From Pseudomonas veronii (GTDB lineage: Bacteria > Pseudomonadota > Gammaproteobacteria > Pseudomonadales > Pseudomonadaceae), in contig NZ_JYLL01000002.1 of assembly GCF_001439695.1 (NCBI RefSeq), positions 1 to 64,000 of the forward strand: DNA of 64,000 nucleotides. The letters run 5' to 3'. The notes under the pieces are model-generated. The model had not been told where the DNA came from and did not search any database. It saw only the letters and a program-made list of their open reading frames with translations. Position 1 is the stretch's first letter. Every line of letters begins with the position of its first letter. Below, piece by piece: positions 9,281-17,103 of the stretch. Both the position numbers and the translations under genes were made by a program.

Positions 9281-10092
9281 GCCCGATGATCCGTGGCTTG
9301 AGTTGCGTCGTGCTGCTGGGCAGCGCGGCCCTGGGCGGTTGCGCCAGCCACCCGAATGGCGAGCAGGCCCTGCAACAGGCGGGCAGCGACTTCCAGAAGG
9401 TCAAGGAAGACGCCAACGTGCTGCGCTTCGCGCCCAAGGACGTGATCCGCGCCGGAGAGTCCCTGGCCCGTGCCGATCGCTTATCCAGCTATTGGGGCAG
9501 CGGTGCCGACGTGGTGCATTACGCCTACCTCAGCCAGCGCTACAGCGCGATCGCCCGCGAACACACCGAGCAGGCGCTCAATCAGGAACGCGGCACCAAA
9601 CTCGAACTGGAACGCCAGCGCCTGCAACTGGCCCTGCGCGAGAGCAAGCTGATCAGCGTGCAGCAGCAGGGCAAATGGCTCGAGGAACAGATCGCCAGCC
9701 TGGCCACCACCCAGACCGATCGCGGCCTGGTGATGACCCTGGGCGACGTGTTGTTCGACACCGGTGAAGCCGAACTGAAAAACTCGGCCAACCGCACCGT
9801 GCTGAAAATCGTCCAGTTCCTGCAACTGAACCCCAAGCGCATCGTGCGTATCGAGGGTTACACCGACAGCACCGGCGGCGAGCAGGAAAACCTCCAACTG
9901 TCCCGCGACCGCGCGCAATCGGTGGCGGATGTGCTGGTGGACCTGGGGATCGACGAAAAGCGCATCCAGGTCGAAGGCTATGGCGACCAGTACCCGGTGG
10001 AGGCCAATGCTTCCGAGCGCGGCCGCGCGCAGAACCGCCGGGTAGAGATCGTGTTCTCCGACGCGAAGGGCCAGTTGGGCGCCGCCCGCTAG
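9277..10092 (+). CDS. Lipoprotein with DUF4398 region and C-terminal OmpA domain
   Basis: Protein of 271 residues: signal peptide with lipobox (LGGC), a long helical region at about residues 25-140, then an OmpA-like peptidoglycan-binding domain at about 150-262. The OmpA part shows GDVLFDTGEAELK, RIVRIEGYTDSTGG, LSRDRAQSVADVL and the closing NRRVEIVF. It probably ties the outer membrane to peptidoglycan through the conserved Asp/Arg pair of OmpA domains. It overlaps the upstream lipoprotein gene (ATGA), and the REP-derived hairpin at 10108 probably ends the transcript. Confidence 0.88.
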   Translation: MSPMIRGLSCVVLLGSAALGGCASHPNGEQALQQAGSDFQKVKEDANVLRFAPKDVIRAGESLARADRLSSYWGSGADVVHYAYLSQRYSAIAREHTEQALNQERGTKLELERQRLQLALRESKLISVQQQGKWLEEQIASLATTQTDRGLVMTLGDVLFDTGEAELKNSANRTVLKIVQFLQLNPKRIVRIEGYTDSTGGEQENLQLSRDRAQSVADVLVDLGIDEKRIQVEGYGDQYPVEANASERGRAQNRRVEIVFSDAKGQLGAAR

Positions 10093-10107
10093 GAACCTGG
10101 CGCAAGC

Positions 10108-10144
10108 AAAATGTGGGAGGGGGCGCCCCCTCCCACATTTTTTT
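10108..10144. repeat. REP-derived perfect palindrome acting as a probable terminator
   Basis: AAAATGTGGGAGGGGGC is followed directly by its exact reverse complement with no loop bases, 34 bases in all, then extra T residues. It looks like two REP arms joined with the centre deleted. Placed 16 bases after the OmpA-lipoprotein stop with a T run on the plus side, it fits a rho-independent terminator. Confidence 0.8.
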
Positions 10145-10297
10145 CGGGGTACCCGAAACGCCTCAGGCCACCCTTACAGTTTTTTCTATCACTGCCGCTC
10201 GCGCTCGACTATTGTGGCAACTGTCCCCGTACACTTCTAAACTGTGCCGGTATGTTTCACACAAAAATAAAATAGCCGTGAAATCGAGTGCTGCGTC

Positions 10298-11737
10298 ATG
10301 ACCAATCTGTTGCTTTACCAACGTATCGCCCAGCAACTGGCTGAGGATATCCGGCGCGGTGTCTATCAACCGGGCGAGCGCGTGCCTTCGGTGCGCAAGA
10401 TGAGCTCCCAGCTCAACGTCAGCCATGCCACGGTGTTGCAGGCTTACGCCAACCTGGAAGATCAGGGCTTGATTCGCGCACGGCCGCAGTCCGGGTATTA
10501 CGTACACCAGACACCGGCGCTGACGGCGCCGACGCCGGATATCGCCCGGGTCGAGCGCCCGGGGTTGGTGACGCGCAGCAGCATCATTCAGCAAGTGTTG
10601 GTGGAGTCGCGTCGCGAAGGCGTATTCCCGCTGGGCGCGGCCGTGCCGAGTGTGGATTACTTGCCGGTACGCGCACTGCACCAGCAGTTGGCCAAGGTCA
10701 CGCGCTTCCAGAGCCCGCGGGCGTTCAGCTACATGTTCAGCCCCGGCTTCGAGCCGTTGCGCCGCCAGGTGGCGATCCGCATGCGCGATGCCGGCGTGGT
10801 GGTGGACCCCTCCGAAGTGGTGATCACCCACGGCTGCGTCGATGCCCTGCAGATGTCGTTGCGGGTGCTGACGCGGCCGGGCGACCTGATCGCCGCCGAG
10901 TCGCCGACCTATTACGGCTTGCTGCAGTTGGCGGATCTGCTGGGCCTCAAGGTCATCGAGATCCCCAGCGACCCCGCCACCGGAATGAGCCTGGAAGCCC
11001 TGCAATTGGCCGCTAACCAGTGGTCGATCAAAGCCCTGGTGCTGACCACGCGCCTGAGCAACCCGTTGGGCGGCACCATGCCCGAGGAGCGGCAGAAACA
11101 CTTGCTGCGCCTGGCCTCGGATTTCGATATCCAGATCGTCGAAGACGATATCTACGGCGAACTGATGTTCGAACTGGGGCGCACCAAAGCCCTGAAAGCC
11201 TACGATCGCCTCGACCGCGTGATTTATTGCTCGAGCTTTTCCAAAACCTTGTCACCCGGCGTGCGTATCGGCTGGATGATCGCCGGCAAGTACCAGCAGG
11301 AAATCCAGCGTTTGCAGATGTTCAGCACCCATTCGGCGTGCAGCGTCACCCAGATGGGCGTCGCCGCGTACCTGGAGAACGGCGGTTACGATCGGCACCT
11401 GCGTTACATCCGCCAGGAGTACCGCAAGAACCTCAGCGCTTTCCAACTGGCGGTTCAGCAGTATTTTCCCGAAGGCACCCAGATGACCCGTCCGACCGGC
11501 GGTTTTATCCTGTGGGTCAGTTTGCCGGGGCGGGTCAATACCCAGGAACTGCACGTGCGTGCATTGCAGCAGGGCATCAGCATCGCACCGGGGTTGATCT
11601 TCAGTAATACGGAACAGTTCAACCACTGTATTCGTCTGAACTGCGGCACGCCGTGGAATCGCGAGGCAGAGCGGGCGCTGATGACTTTGGGGATGCTCGC
11701 CAGTCAGTTATGCCTGGAGACAGCGGCCGGCTTGTGA
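10298..11737 (+). CDS. MocR/PdxR-type regulator (GntR HTH fused to aminotransferase fold)
   Basis: Protein of 479 residues. A GntR winged helix is at about 5-75 (GVYQPGERVPSVRKMSSQLN, then HATVLQAYANLEDQGLI). A class I aminotransferase domain follows, with the PLP pocket TYYGLLQ and the Schiff-base Lys in SSFSKTLSPGVRIGW. Such proteins usually act as PLP-dependent regulators rather than enzymes. No metabolic gene is directly divergent: the left side is the convergent-facing end of a lipoprotein operon behind a terminator. Its target therefore cannot be named from context. Confidence 0.88.
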   Translation: MTNLLLYQRIAQQLAEDIRRGVYQPGERVPSVRKMSSQLNVSHATVLQAYANLEDQGLIRARPQSGYYVHQTPALTAPTPDIARVERPGLVTRSSIIQQVLVESRREGVFPLGAAVPSVDYLPVRALHQQLAKVTRFQSPRAFSYMFSPGFEPLRRQVAIRMRDAGVVVDPSEVVITHGCVDALQMSLRVLTRPGDLIAAESPTYYGLLQLADLLGLKVIEIPSDPATGMSLEALQLAANQWSIKALVLTTRLSNPLGGTMPEERQKHLLRLASDFDIQIVEDDIYGELMFELGRTKALKAYDRLDRVIYCSSFSKTLSPGVRIGWMIAGKYQQEIQRLQMFSTHSACSVTQMGVAAYLENGGYDRHLRYIRQEYRKNLSAFQLAVQQYFPEGTQMTRPTGGFILWVSLPGRVNTQELHVRALQQGISIAPGLIFSNTEQFNHCIRLNCGTPWNREAERALMTLGMLASQLCLETAAGL

Positions 11738-11841
11738 GGCTCGCCAAGCAGCCAGTTCTGATAGCTGGCCAATCACCGCGCTTGTCATGCTGCCCTCAAC
11801 AAGCGAGCATATGGCCTTCTGCCGTTAAAGCTGTTGGCAAT

Positions 11842-12333
11842 ATGACTTCTATTTTTCGCGCTGTTTTAGTGATTAGCCTGTTCAGCCTGAGTCACGTCGG
11901 CGTCACGCTGGCGGCGACGCCTGTGGCGGACCCCGCACCGACCGCGAGTACCGAGCACACAACCCCCGCAAAAAAACCGACCCCGGCGAAAAAAGCCCCG
12001 GCGACCAACAAAAAAAACGCGTCGGCAAAAAAACGCGCGCCGATTGCGAGCAAGTCCAAGTCCGCCCGCGAAGTGGCCCAGACCCACTTGCCACCGGCAC
12101 AGTTGGACTTGTCCCTGCCTTCCGACATGGTCAGGCATCTGCAGCCCATCGGCAGCATGCCCGCGCCAAAAAACGTACCGTTGTTGCCGCCGATGTTTGG
12201 TGAAAAGCCGGCTGACAACAGTGCGTTCCAGATCAACGGTCGCCTGCTCAGCAATGAGATGAAGCTGCAACTGCGCAACGAAGAACGGCGTGAGGTGGAA
12301 GGCGCGGCGCTGGATTTCGAATTCAAACAATAA
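11842..12333 (+). CDS. Conserved hypothetical secreted protein, Lys/Ala/Pro-rich N-terminus
   Basis: Protein of 163 residues with a signal peptide (hydrophobic IFRAVLVISLFSLSHVGVTL, probable cleavage after LAA). It is followed by a low-complexity Lys/Pro/Ala/Thr segment at about 30-75 (repeated AKKPTPAKKAPA-type strings). The C-terminal half is more ordered and ends in LQLRNEERREVEGAALDFEFKQ-like charged helix. I do not recognise a family. The basic linker could contact peptidoglycan or an acidic surface, but that is a guess. An in-frame extension to 11653 would overlap the MocR gene and is not supported. Confidence 0.7.
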   Translation: MTSIFRAVLVISLFSLSHVGVTLAATPVADPAPTASTEHTTPAKKPTPAKKAPATNKKNASAKKRAPIASKSKSAREVAQTHLPPAQLDLSLPSDMVRHLQPIGSMPAPKNVPLLPPMFGEKPADNSAFQINGRLLSNEMKLQLRNEERREVEGAALDFEFKQ

Positions 12334-12495
12334 ACTTTTCCGACGAAGGTGACGTCGACACCCGACCATCTGTCGCAGACTGGTCAGTCACTTTTATTTT
12401 CTGCGAAAAACCCCTGTTAGACCATTTTAAAACGGCTGTTTAAGGGCGTACTCTAGCCCGGCCGTCCCTATTGAGCCGTCGAGGACCTGTTGCTC

Positions 12496-12750
12496 ATGAA
12501 ATGCCGTGAAGGCTGTGGCGCTTGCTGCATCGCCCCCTCCATCAGTTCACCGCTGCCGGGAATGCCCCACGGCAAACCCGCGGGCGAACGCTGCCTGCAC
12601 CTGTCGGTCGAACAGTTATGCCTGCTGTTCGGACAACCGGAACGGCCGGCGGTGTGCAGTGATTTCAAGGCGGATATCGAGGTCTGCGGCACCGACCAGG
12701 CCGATGCGATCAGGTTGATCGGCTGGTGGGAGCAGATGACGGCGGCTTGA
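12496..12750 (+). CDS. YkgJ family cysteine-cluster protein
   Basis: Small cytoplasmic protein of 84 residues with the CxxxCGACC pattern near its start (Cys at about 3, 7, 10 and 11) plus Cys residues near the middle and end (GERCLHL, QLCLLF, AVCSDF, EVCG). This is the YkgJ / UPF0153 arrangement, thought to bind zinc or an iron-sulfur centre; function is unknown. I take ATG 12496, 9 bases after GAGGAC; a TTG at 12490 is the alternative. Confidence 0.85.
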   Translation: MKCREGCGACCIAPSISSPLPGMPHGKPAGERCLHLSVEQLCLLFGQPERPAVCSDFKADIEVCGTDQADAIRLIGWWEQMTAA

Positions 12751-12790
12751 TGGCTTTACTATCGGAACTTCAACAATAAGGAATACAACA

Positions 12791-13396
12791 ATGGGTTCGC
12801 TGAAACGAATGGCTGTGTTGTGCGGTTTTACGGTGTTGTTTGCTGCCACTGCTCAGGCTGAGGATTGGCAAGTCGCCAAGGATGAAGACGGGATCAAGGT
12901 GTCGCTGAGCGAAGTCGCCGGTTCCAAGTACAAGGCGTATCGCGGTGTGACAGTGATCAAGGCCCCCGTGGCCAAGATCGAGGCCTTGCAGGAAGATGCG
13001 GTCGGTGCCTGCGCCTGGATTCATGACTGCAAGTCGCAAAAACTGCTCAAGCAGGAGGGCGTCAAGAGCTGGACCTACACCCAATTCAAGGCCCCGTTCC
13101 CAGTGACCGACCGCGATTCGATCCTGGAAATCACCACGTCCAAGGCCGCCGACGGCAGCGTGACCCGCGCGCTGCTGGAAGTGCCGACCTATCAGCCGGA
13201 AGTGAAGGGTTATGTGCGCGTGGCCCAGGTCGACGGCTACTGGAAACTGGTGCCTAAAGGCGCCAACGAAACCGAAGTGACCTACCAGGTACACACCGAG
13301 CCAGGCGGCAGCGTGCCTTCGTGGTTGGCCAACAAGTTCGTGGTGGACGCCCCGTTCAACACCTTGAAAGCCCTCAGGGAACGCGCCGAGAAGTAA
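12791..13396 (+). CDS. START domain-containing periplasmic protein
   Basis: Protein of 201 residues with a signal peptide (MAVLCGFTVLFAATAQA, cleaved before EDWQ). The body has the START / polyketide-cyclase-like lipid-binding fold: YRGVTVIKAPVAKIEALQED early, then APFPVTDRDSILEITT and YWKLVPKGANETEVTYQVHTEPGGSVPSWLANKF. Bacterial members are secreted and presumed to bind hydrophobic ligands. AAGGAA lies about 9 bases upstream of ATG 12791. The ligand is unknown. Confidence 0.85.
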   Translation: MGSLKRMAVLCGFTVLFAATAQAEDWQVAKDEDGIKVSLSEVAGSKYKAYRGVTVIKAPVAKIEALQEDAVGACAWIHDCKSQKLLKQEGVKSWTYTQFKAPFPVTDRDSILEITTSKAADGSVTRALLEVPTYQPEVKGYVRVAQVDGYWKLVPKGANETEVTYQVHTEPGGSVPSWLANKFVVDAPFNTLKALRERAEK

Positions 13397-13499
13397 GCGC
13401 GGTAGACCCGGTGCCTGCGACCTTGAGTGGAACGTTTAGCGAGCCCTCAAGGTCCAGATAGAGGTAAGCCCACACGCGGGCTTTATCGAGGAGGCACCG

Positions 13500-13736
13500 A
13501 TGCAAAAGTGGCAGATTACCTTCGTTGATGATCACGGCGTGCAGTCCGTGGAGCAGTTCACCTGCGAGCGCAAGCCCAGCCTCGAAGATGCGGCACACTT
13601 GATTCGCGACAAGCTGGTGCCGGTGGCCGCCGAACTGGACCTCAATGACCTGGAAGGCCGTAAACCCGAACCGACGGTCAAGATCCTCAAAGACCAGAAC
13701 AGTATCCAGATCCTCGACATCTCTCCCGTCGTCTGA
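13500..13736 (+). CDS. Small conserved hypothetical protein
   Basis: A 78-residue soluble, mildly acidic protein with a very strong ribosome-binding site (GAGGAGG, 5 bases before the ATG). It has no Cys, no signal peptide and no membrane segment. The sequence MQKWQITFVDDHGVQSVEQF suggests a small beta-sheet fold. I do not recognise a named family. It stands alone between the START-domain gene and the RraB homologue. Confidence 0.65.
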   Translation: MQKWQITFVDDHGVQSVEQFTCERKPSLEDAAHLIRDKLVPVAAELDLNDLEGRKPEPTVKILKDQNSIQILDISPVV

Positions 13737-13949
13737 ACATTCCCTGTCTGCCATTCAAGCGCCTCTGGTGGAGGTGATAGCTTCGCGCTACTCTGCAAGT
13801 GAGATCAGCGAATGAATCGCTAAGGTCTGGTCTTGTCAGCTACATGCTTGTTTTCCAGCGGTGATGTCATTGCCGTAGTACCCGCGCCAGTAAGGCGTGG
13901 GCTTCGGGAAGCACGGAAAGTCTATCCATCGGTTTGAGGAGGACGTTTC

Positions 13950-14291
13950 ATGAGCACAGCCTATCAAGAAGACATCAGCACCAACGTTCTGCGCCGCATG
14001 AAAGAAGGCGGCTTCGATTTTTCACGGTTCCACCCCATCGAGTTCTACGCCATTTTCCCGGACGAGGAACGGGCGCGCAGGGCTGCGGGTCGGTTTCGTG
14101 GCGAATCCCTGAATGCCCAGGTCAGCGCGCGCGACGATGGCGCCTGGTACCTGGAACTGAGCAAGATCATGTTTGCAACCTACGACGGCATAGGAGACTT
14201 CGAGCAAGACTTTGAAGCGGTGGTCGAGCCGCTGGGCGGGATCATCGAAGGATGGGGCGTCAAGCAGGAGGTGCGTGGGTTACCCATGTAG
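13950..14291 (+). CDS. RraB-like regulator of ribonuclease E
   Basis: Protein of 113 residues. The RraB family (ferredoxin-like fold) binds RNase E and alters which transcripts it degrades. Here the fold is supported by DISTNVLRRMKEGGFDFSRF, followed by IEFYAIFPDEERARRAAGRF and the closing FEAVVEPLGGIIEGWGV. Length is close to the family norm. A GAGGAGG box lies 8-14 bases upstream of the ATG and a terminator follows the stop, so it is a single-gene unit. Direct action on RNase E in this organism is inferred from the family. Confidence 0.78.
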   Translation: MSTAYQEDISTNVLRRMKEGGFDFSRFHPIEFYAIFPDEERARRAAGRFRGESLNAQVSARDDGAWYLELSKIMFATYDGIGDFEQDFEAVVEPLGGIIEGWGVKQEVRGLPM

Positions 14292-14311
14292 CAGTATGAG
14301 AAACACAGCGT

Positions 14312-14344
14312 ATCGGCTGACCTTTGGGTCGGCCGATTTTGTTT
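14312..14344 (+). terminator. Rho-independent terminator of the RraB gene
   Basis: ATCGGCTGACC pairs with GGTCGGCCGAT (one T-G mismatch) around TTTG, followed by TTTT. It lies 20 bases after the stop. Confidence 0.85.
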
Positions 14345-14347
14345 GTG

Positions 14348-14365
14348 GCGTCTGAAATCAGACGC
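14348..14365. other. Perfect inverted repeat between two terminators
   Basis: GCGTCTGA and TCAGACGC form an 8-bp perfect inverted repeat with only AA between them. It sits just past the RraB terminator and just past the minus-strand terminator, so it may be a protein-binding site or part of a termination barrier. No function can be assigned. Confidence 0.5.
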
Positions 14366-14387
14366 AACTCGCGCGGTATTTCCAGGC

Positions 14388-14508
14388 AAAAAAAACCACC
14401 CGAGTGGGGTGGTCGAAAGGGAAGACCGGAGGAGTCGGTCGATACACGAGATCACACGGTACCGATTGCGCGATGGGTAAGGCTGTAGGACGAGTCCTGT
14501 TCAGCAGA
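14388..14508 (-). ncRNA. Candidate small RNA on the minus strand ending in a strong terminator
   Basis: On the minus strand a perfect 7-bp stem (ACCACCC with GGGTGGT, 5-base loop) runs into eight T residues at 14395-14388, yet no minus-strand gene lies upstream to need it. Next to it, 14424-14440 forms a 5-bp hairpin whose minus-strand loop reads ACUCCUC, an anti-Shine-Dalgarno motif. A GATAAT hexamer on the minus strand about 7 bases before 14508 could be a -10 box, giving a transcript of about 120 bases; the 5' end is a guess. This shape fits Hfq-type small RNAs. I cannot match it to a named Pseudomonas RNA. Confidence 0.35.
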
Positions 14509-14738
14509 TGACGGTGATTATCCGCACCGGGGGGCGGGCAGTGAAATCAACACTGGCTATGCTGTTGATAGTCAAAGCCCGCATTGTGATGAAGCGCGCG
14601 ACAAGACACCGGGCATTCCGCGCACCAGGATGGTGCGCTTAACTCCCCGCTATTATTTAACTCACTGATTTTTAAGTGTTTATGCCGCTGGCACGGGCCT
14701 TGCGATGATTCTTGCGTCCGGGTGACAAGGAGTACGGC

Positions 14739-16148
14739 ATGATCCGCACTTATTACGACGAAATGTACGATGGGGCAGGGCAGGTTCGCCCTCATTACCG
14801 CGAGTTCGCCCGCTGGTTGGCCGAAACCCCCGCTGAACTGCTGGCCCAGCGCCGGCGTGAAGCCGATTTGCTGTTTCACCGCGCCGGGATCACCTTCACC
14901 CTCTACGGGGATGAGCAGGGCACCGAGCGCCTGATTCCCTTCGACACCATCCCGCGCAGCATTCCCGCCAGTGAATGGCGGATTGTCGAACGTGGCTGCA
15001 TTCAGCGGGTCAAGGCGCTGAACATGTTTCTCGCCGACCTCTACCATGAACAACGCATCATCAAGGCCGGGATCATTCCCGCCGAACAGGTGCTGGCCAA
15101 CGAGCAGTATCAGTTGGCTATGCAGGGCTTGAATCTGCACCGCGATCTGTATTCCCACATCTCCGGTGTCGATCTCGTGCGTGATGGTGACGGCACTTAC
15201 TACGTGCTGGAGGACAACCTACGCACGCCCAGCGGCGTCAGCTACATGCTCGAAGACCGCAAGATGATGATGCGCTTGTTCCCCGAACTGTTCGCGGCCC
15301 AGCGTATCGCACCGATCGACCACTACCCCAACTTGCTGCTCGACACCCTGAAAAGCGCCAGCCCCCTGGATAACCCCAGCGTGGTGGTGTTGACCCCCGG
15401 GCGTTTCAACAGTGCGTTCTTTGAGCATGCTTTCCTCGCCCGGGAAATGGGCGTGGAACTGGTGGAGGGCGCCGACCTGTTCGTGCGCGATGACCGCGTT
15501 TTCATGCGTACCACCGACGGCCCCAAGGCCGTGGACGTGATCTATCGCCGCCTCGACGATGCGTTTCTCGACCCGCTGGCCTTCAACCCGGACTCCATGC
15601 TCGGCGTCCCCGGCCTGCTTGCCGCCTATCGTTCGGGCAATGTGGTGTTGGCCAACGCGATCGGCACCGGGGTGGCGGATGACAAGTCGGTGTACCCCTT
15701 TGTCACCGAGATGATCCGTTTTTACCTGGATGAAGAACCGATCTTGAAGAACGTTCCGACCTTCCAATGCCGTAAGCCCGACGAACTGTCCCACGTACTG
15801 GCTAACCTGCCGCACCTGGTGGTCAAGGAAACCCAAGGCTCCGGCGGCTACGGCATGCTCGTCGGTCCGGCTTCCACGGCGGCGGAAATCGAAGCCTTCC
15901 GCGCGCGTATCAAGGCCAAGCCCCACGCCTATATCGCACAGCCGACCCTGTGTTTATCCACCTGCCCGACCTCCGTCGAAAACGGTATCGCCCCGCGCCA
16001 TATCGACCTGCGCCCGTTCGTGTTGTCCGGCAAGGAAACCCGCGTGGTGCCCGGCGGCCTGACCCGCGTGGCCCTGCGCGAAGGTTCACTGGTGGTCAAC
16101 TCGTCCCAGGGCGGCGGCACCAAAGACACTTGGGTGGTTGAGGACTGA
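14739..16148 (+). CDS. Circularly permuted type 2 ATP-grasp protein
   Basis: Protein of 469 residues of the COG2308 / DUF404-DUF407 family, an ATP-dependent carboxylate-amine ligase fold with permuted order. Visible motifs are LEDNLRTPSGVSYMLEDR, VVLTPGRFNSAFFEH, VIYRRLDDAFLDP, VKETQGSGGYGMLVG and HIDLRPFVL, which supply the ATP and metal site. AAGGAG lies 6 bases before ATG 14739. The stop is followed 4 bases later by the alpha-E gene, then a transglutaminase gene that overlaps it. This trio is widespread and predicted to make or attach a peptide; no product is known to me. Confidence 0.92.
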   Translation: MIRTYYDEMYDGAGQVRPHYREFARWLAETPAELLAQRRREADLLFHRAGITFTLYGDEQGTERLIPFDTIPRSIPASEWRIVERGCIQRVKALNMFLADLYHEQRIIKAGIIPAEQVLANEQYQLAMQGLNLHRDLYSHISGVDLVRDGDGTYYVLEDNLRTPSGVSYMLEDRKMMMRLFPELFAAQRIAPIDHYPNLLLDTLKSASPLDNPSVVVLTPGRFNSAFFEHAFLAREMGVELVEGADLFVRDDRVFMRTTDGPKAVDVIYRRLDDAFLDPLAFNPDSMLGVPGLLAAYRSGNVVLANAIGTGVADDKSVYPFVTEMIRFYLDEEPILKNVPTFQCRKPDELSHVLANLPHLVVKETQGSGGYGMLVGPASTAAEIEAFRARIKAKPHAYIAQPTLCLSTCPTSVENGIAPRHIDLRPFVLSGKETRVVPGGLTRVALREGSLVVNSSQGGGTKDTWVVED

Positions 16149-16152
16149 TGCC

Positions 16153-17103
16153 ATGTTGAGTAGAACTGCCTCGGATCTGTACTGGATGTCGCGCTACCTC
16201 GAACGCGCGGAAAACCTCGCACGCATGCTCGACGTCAGCTATTCGCTGTCGCTGATGCCCCAGGACGGGCGCGGCGACGGCCTGCATGAACTGGCCATGC
16301 CGTTGCTGATCACCGGCACGCTGGACGACTACCACGCGCGACACGGTGAGCTGCACGCCGAACGCCTGCTGCACTTTTTCGCCCTGGACGCGGCCAACCC
16401 GGCCAGCATCTACAGCTGCCTCGGTGCTGCGCGGGCCAGCGCCCATGCGGTGCGTGGGCGAATCACGGCCGACATGTGGGAAAACATCAATGCCACCTGG
16501 CTGGATATCCGCGACATCGCCCAGCAAGGCTTGAGCCGCTACGGCATGAGCCGGTTCTGTGAGTGGGTCAAGGAGCGTTCGCACCTGTTTCGCGGCGCCA
16601 CCTACGGCACGATCATGCGCAACGATGCTTTCCGCTTTATCCGTCTGGGCACTTTCATCGAGCGCGCCGACAACACCCTGCGCCTGCTGGACGCACGCTA
16701 TGAAATGGCCGGCGACCAGGCCGAAGCGGTCAGCGATGGCACGGCCCACGCGTACTACCAGTGGAGTGCCTTGTTGCGTGCGTTGTCGTCGTTCGAGGCC
16801 TACACCGAGATCTACCGCGACGCCCCCGGCGCTCGGCAAGTGGCGGAGCTGTTGCTGTTGCGCGCCGATGTGCCGCGCTCACTGCGGGCCTGCAGCGAAG
16901 AGATCGACCAGATCCTCGCCAGCCTGCCCGGCCTCAACGGCCGCCCGGCCCAGCGCCTGGCCGCCGAAATGGATGCGCGCCTGCGCTTTACCGCCATCGA
17001 CGAAATCCTCGAGGAAGGCCTGCATGCCTGGCTGACCGACTTTATTCCCTTGGTCCGCCAGTTGGGCGACGCCATCTACAGTTCCTACCTGGAGGCGGCA
17101 TGA
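16153..17103 (+). CDS. Alpha-E domain-containing protein
   Basis: Protein of 316 residues, all-helical, of the COG2307 alpha-E family. The signature start MLSRTASDLYWMSRYLERAE is followed by the NARM-like LARMLDVSYSL, and the middle holds conserved RGRITADMWENINATW and a later FIRLGTFIERADNTLRLLD repeat of the same helix pattern. No catalytic motif is recognised. It is always found with the permuted ATP-grasp, and in this operon it sits between the ATP-grasp and transglutaminase genes, starting 4 bases after one and overlapping the other by 4. Confidence 0.9.
   Translation: MLSRTASDLYWMSRYLERAENLARMLDVSYSLSLMPQDGRGDGLHELAMPLLITGTLDDYHARHGELHAERLLHFFALDAANPASIYSCLGAARASAHAVRGRITADMWENINATWLDIRDIAQQGLSRYGMSRFCEWVKERSHLFRGATYGTIMRNDAFRFIRLGTFIERADNTLRLLDARYEMAGDQAEAVSDGTAHAYYQWSALLRALSSFEAYTEIYRDAPGARQVAELLLLRADVPRSLRACSEEIDQILASLPGLNGRPAQRLAAEMDARLRFTAIDEILEEGLHAWLTDFIPLVRQLGDAIYSSYLEAA

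Noticed and set aside
11653..11841. A longer start for the hypothetical secreted protein, within the MocR gene
   Set aside because: It would overlap the MocR C-terminus in another frame and hide a good signal peptide that begins at 11842.
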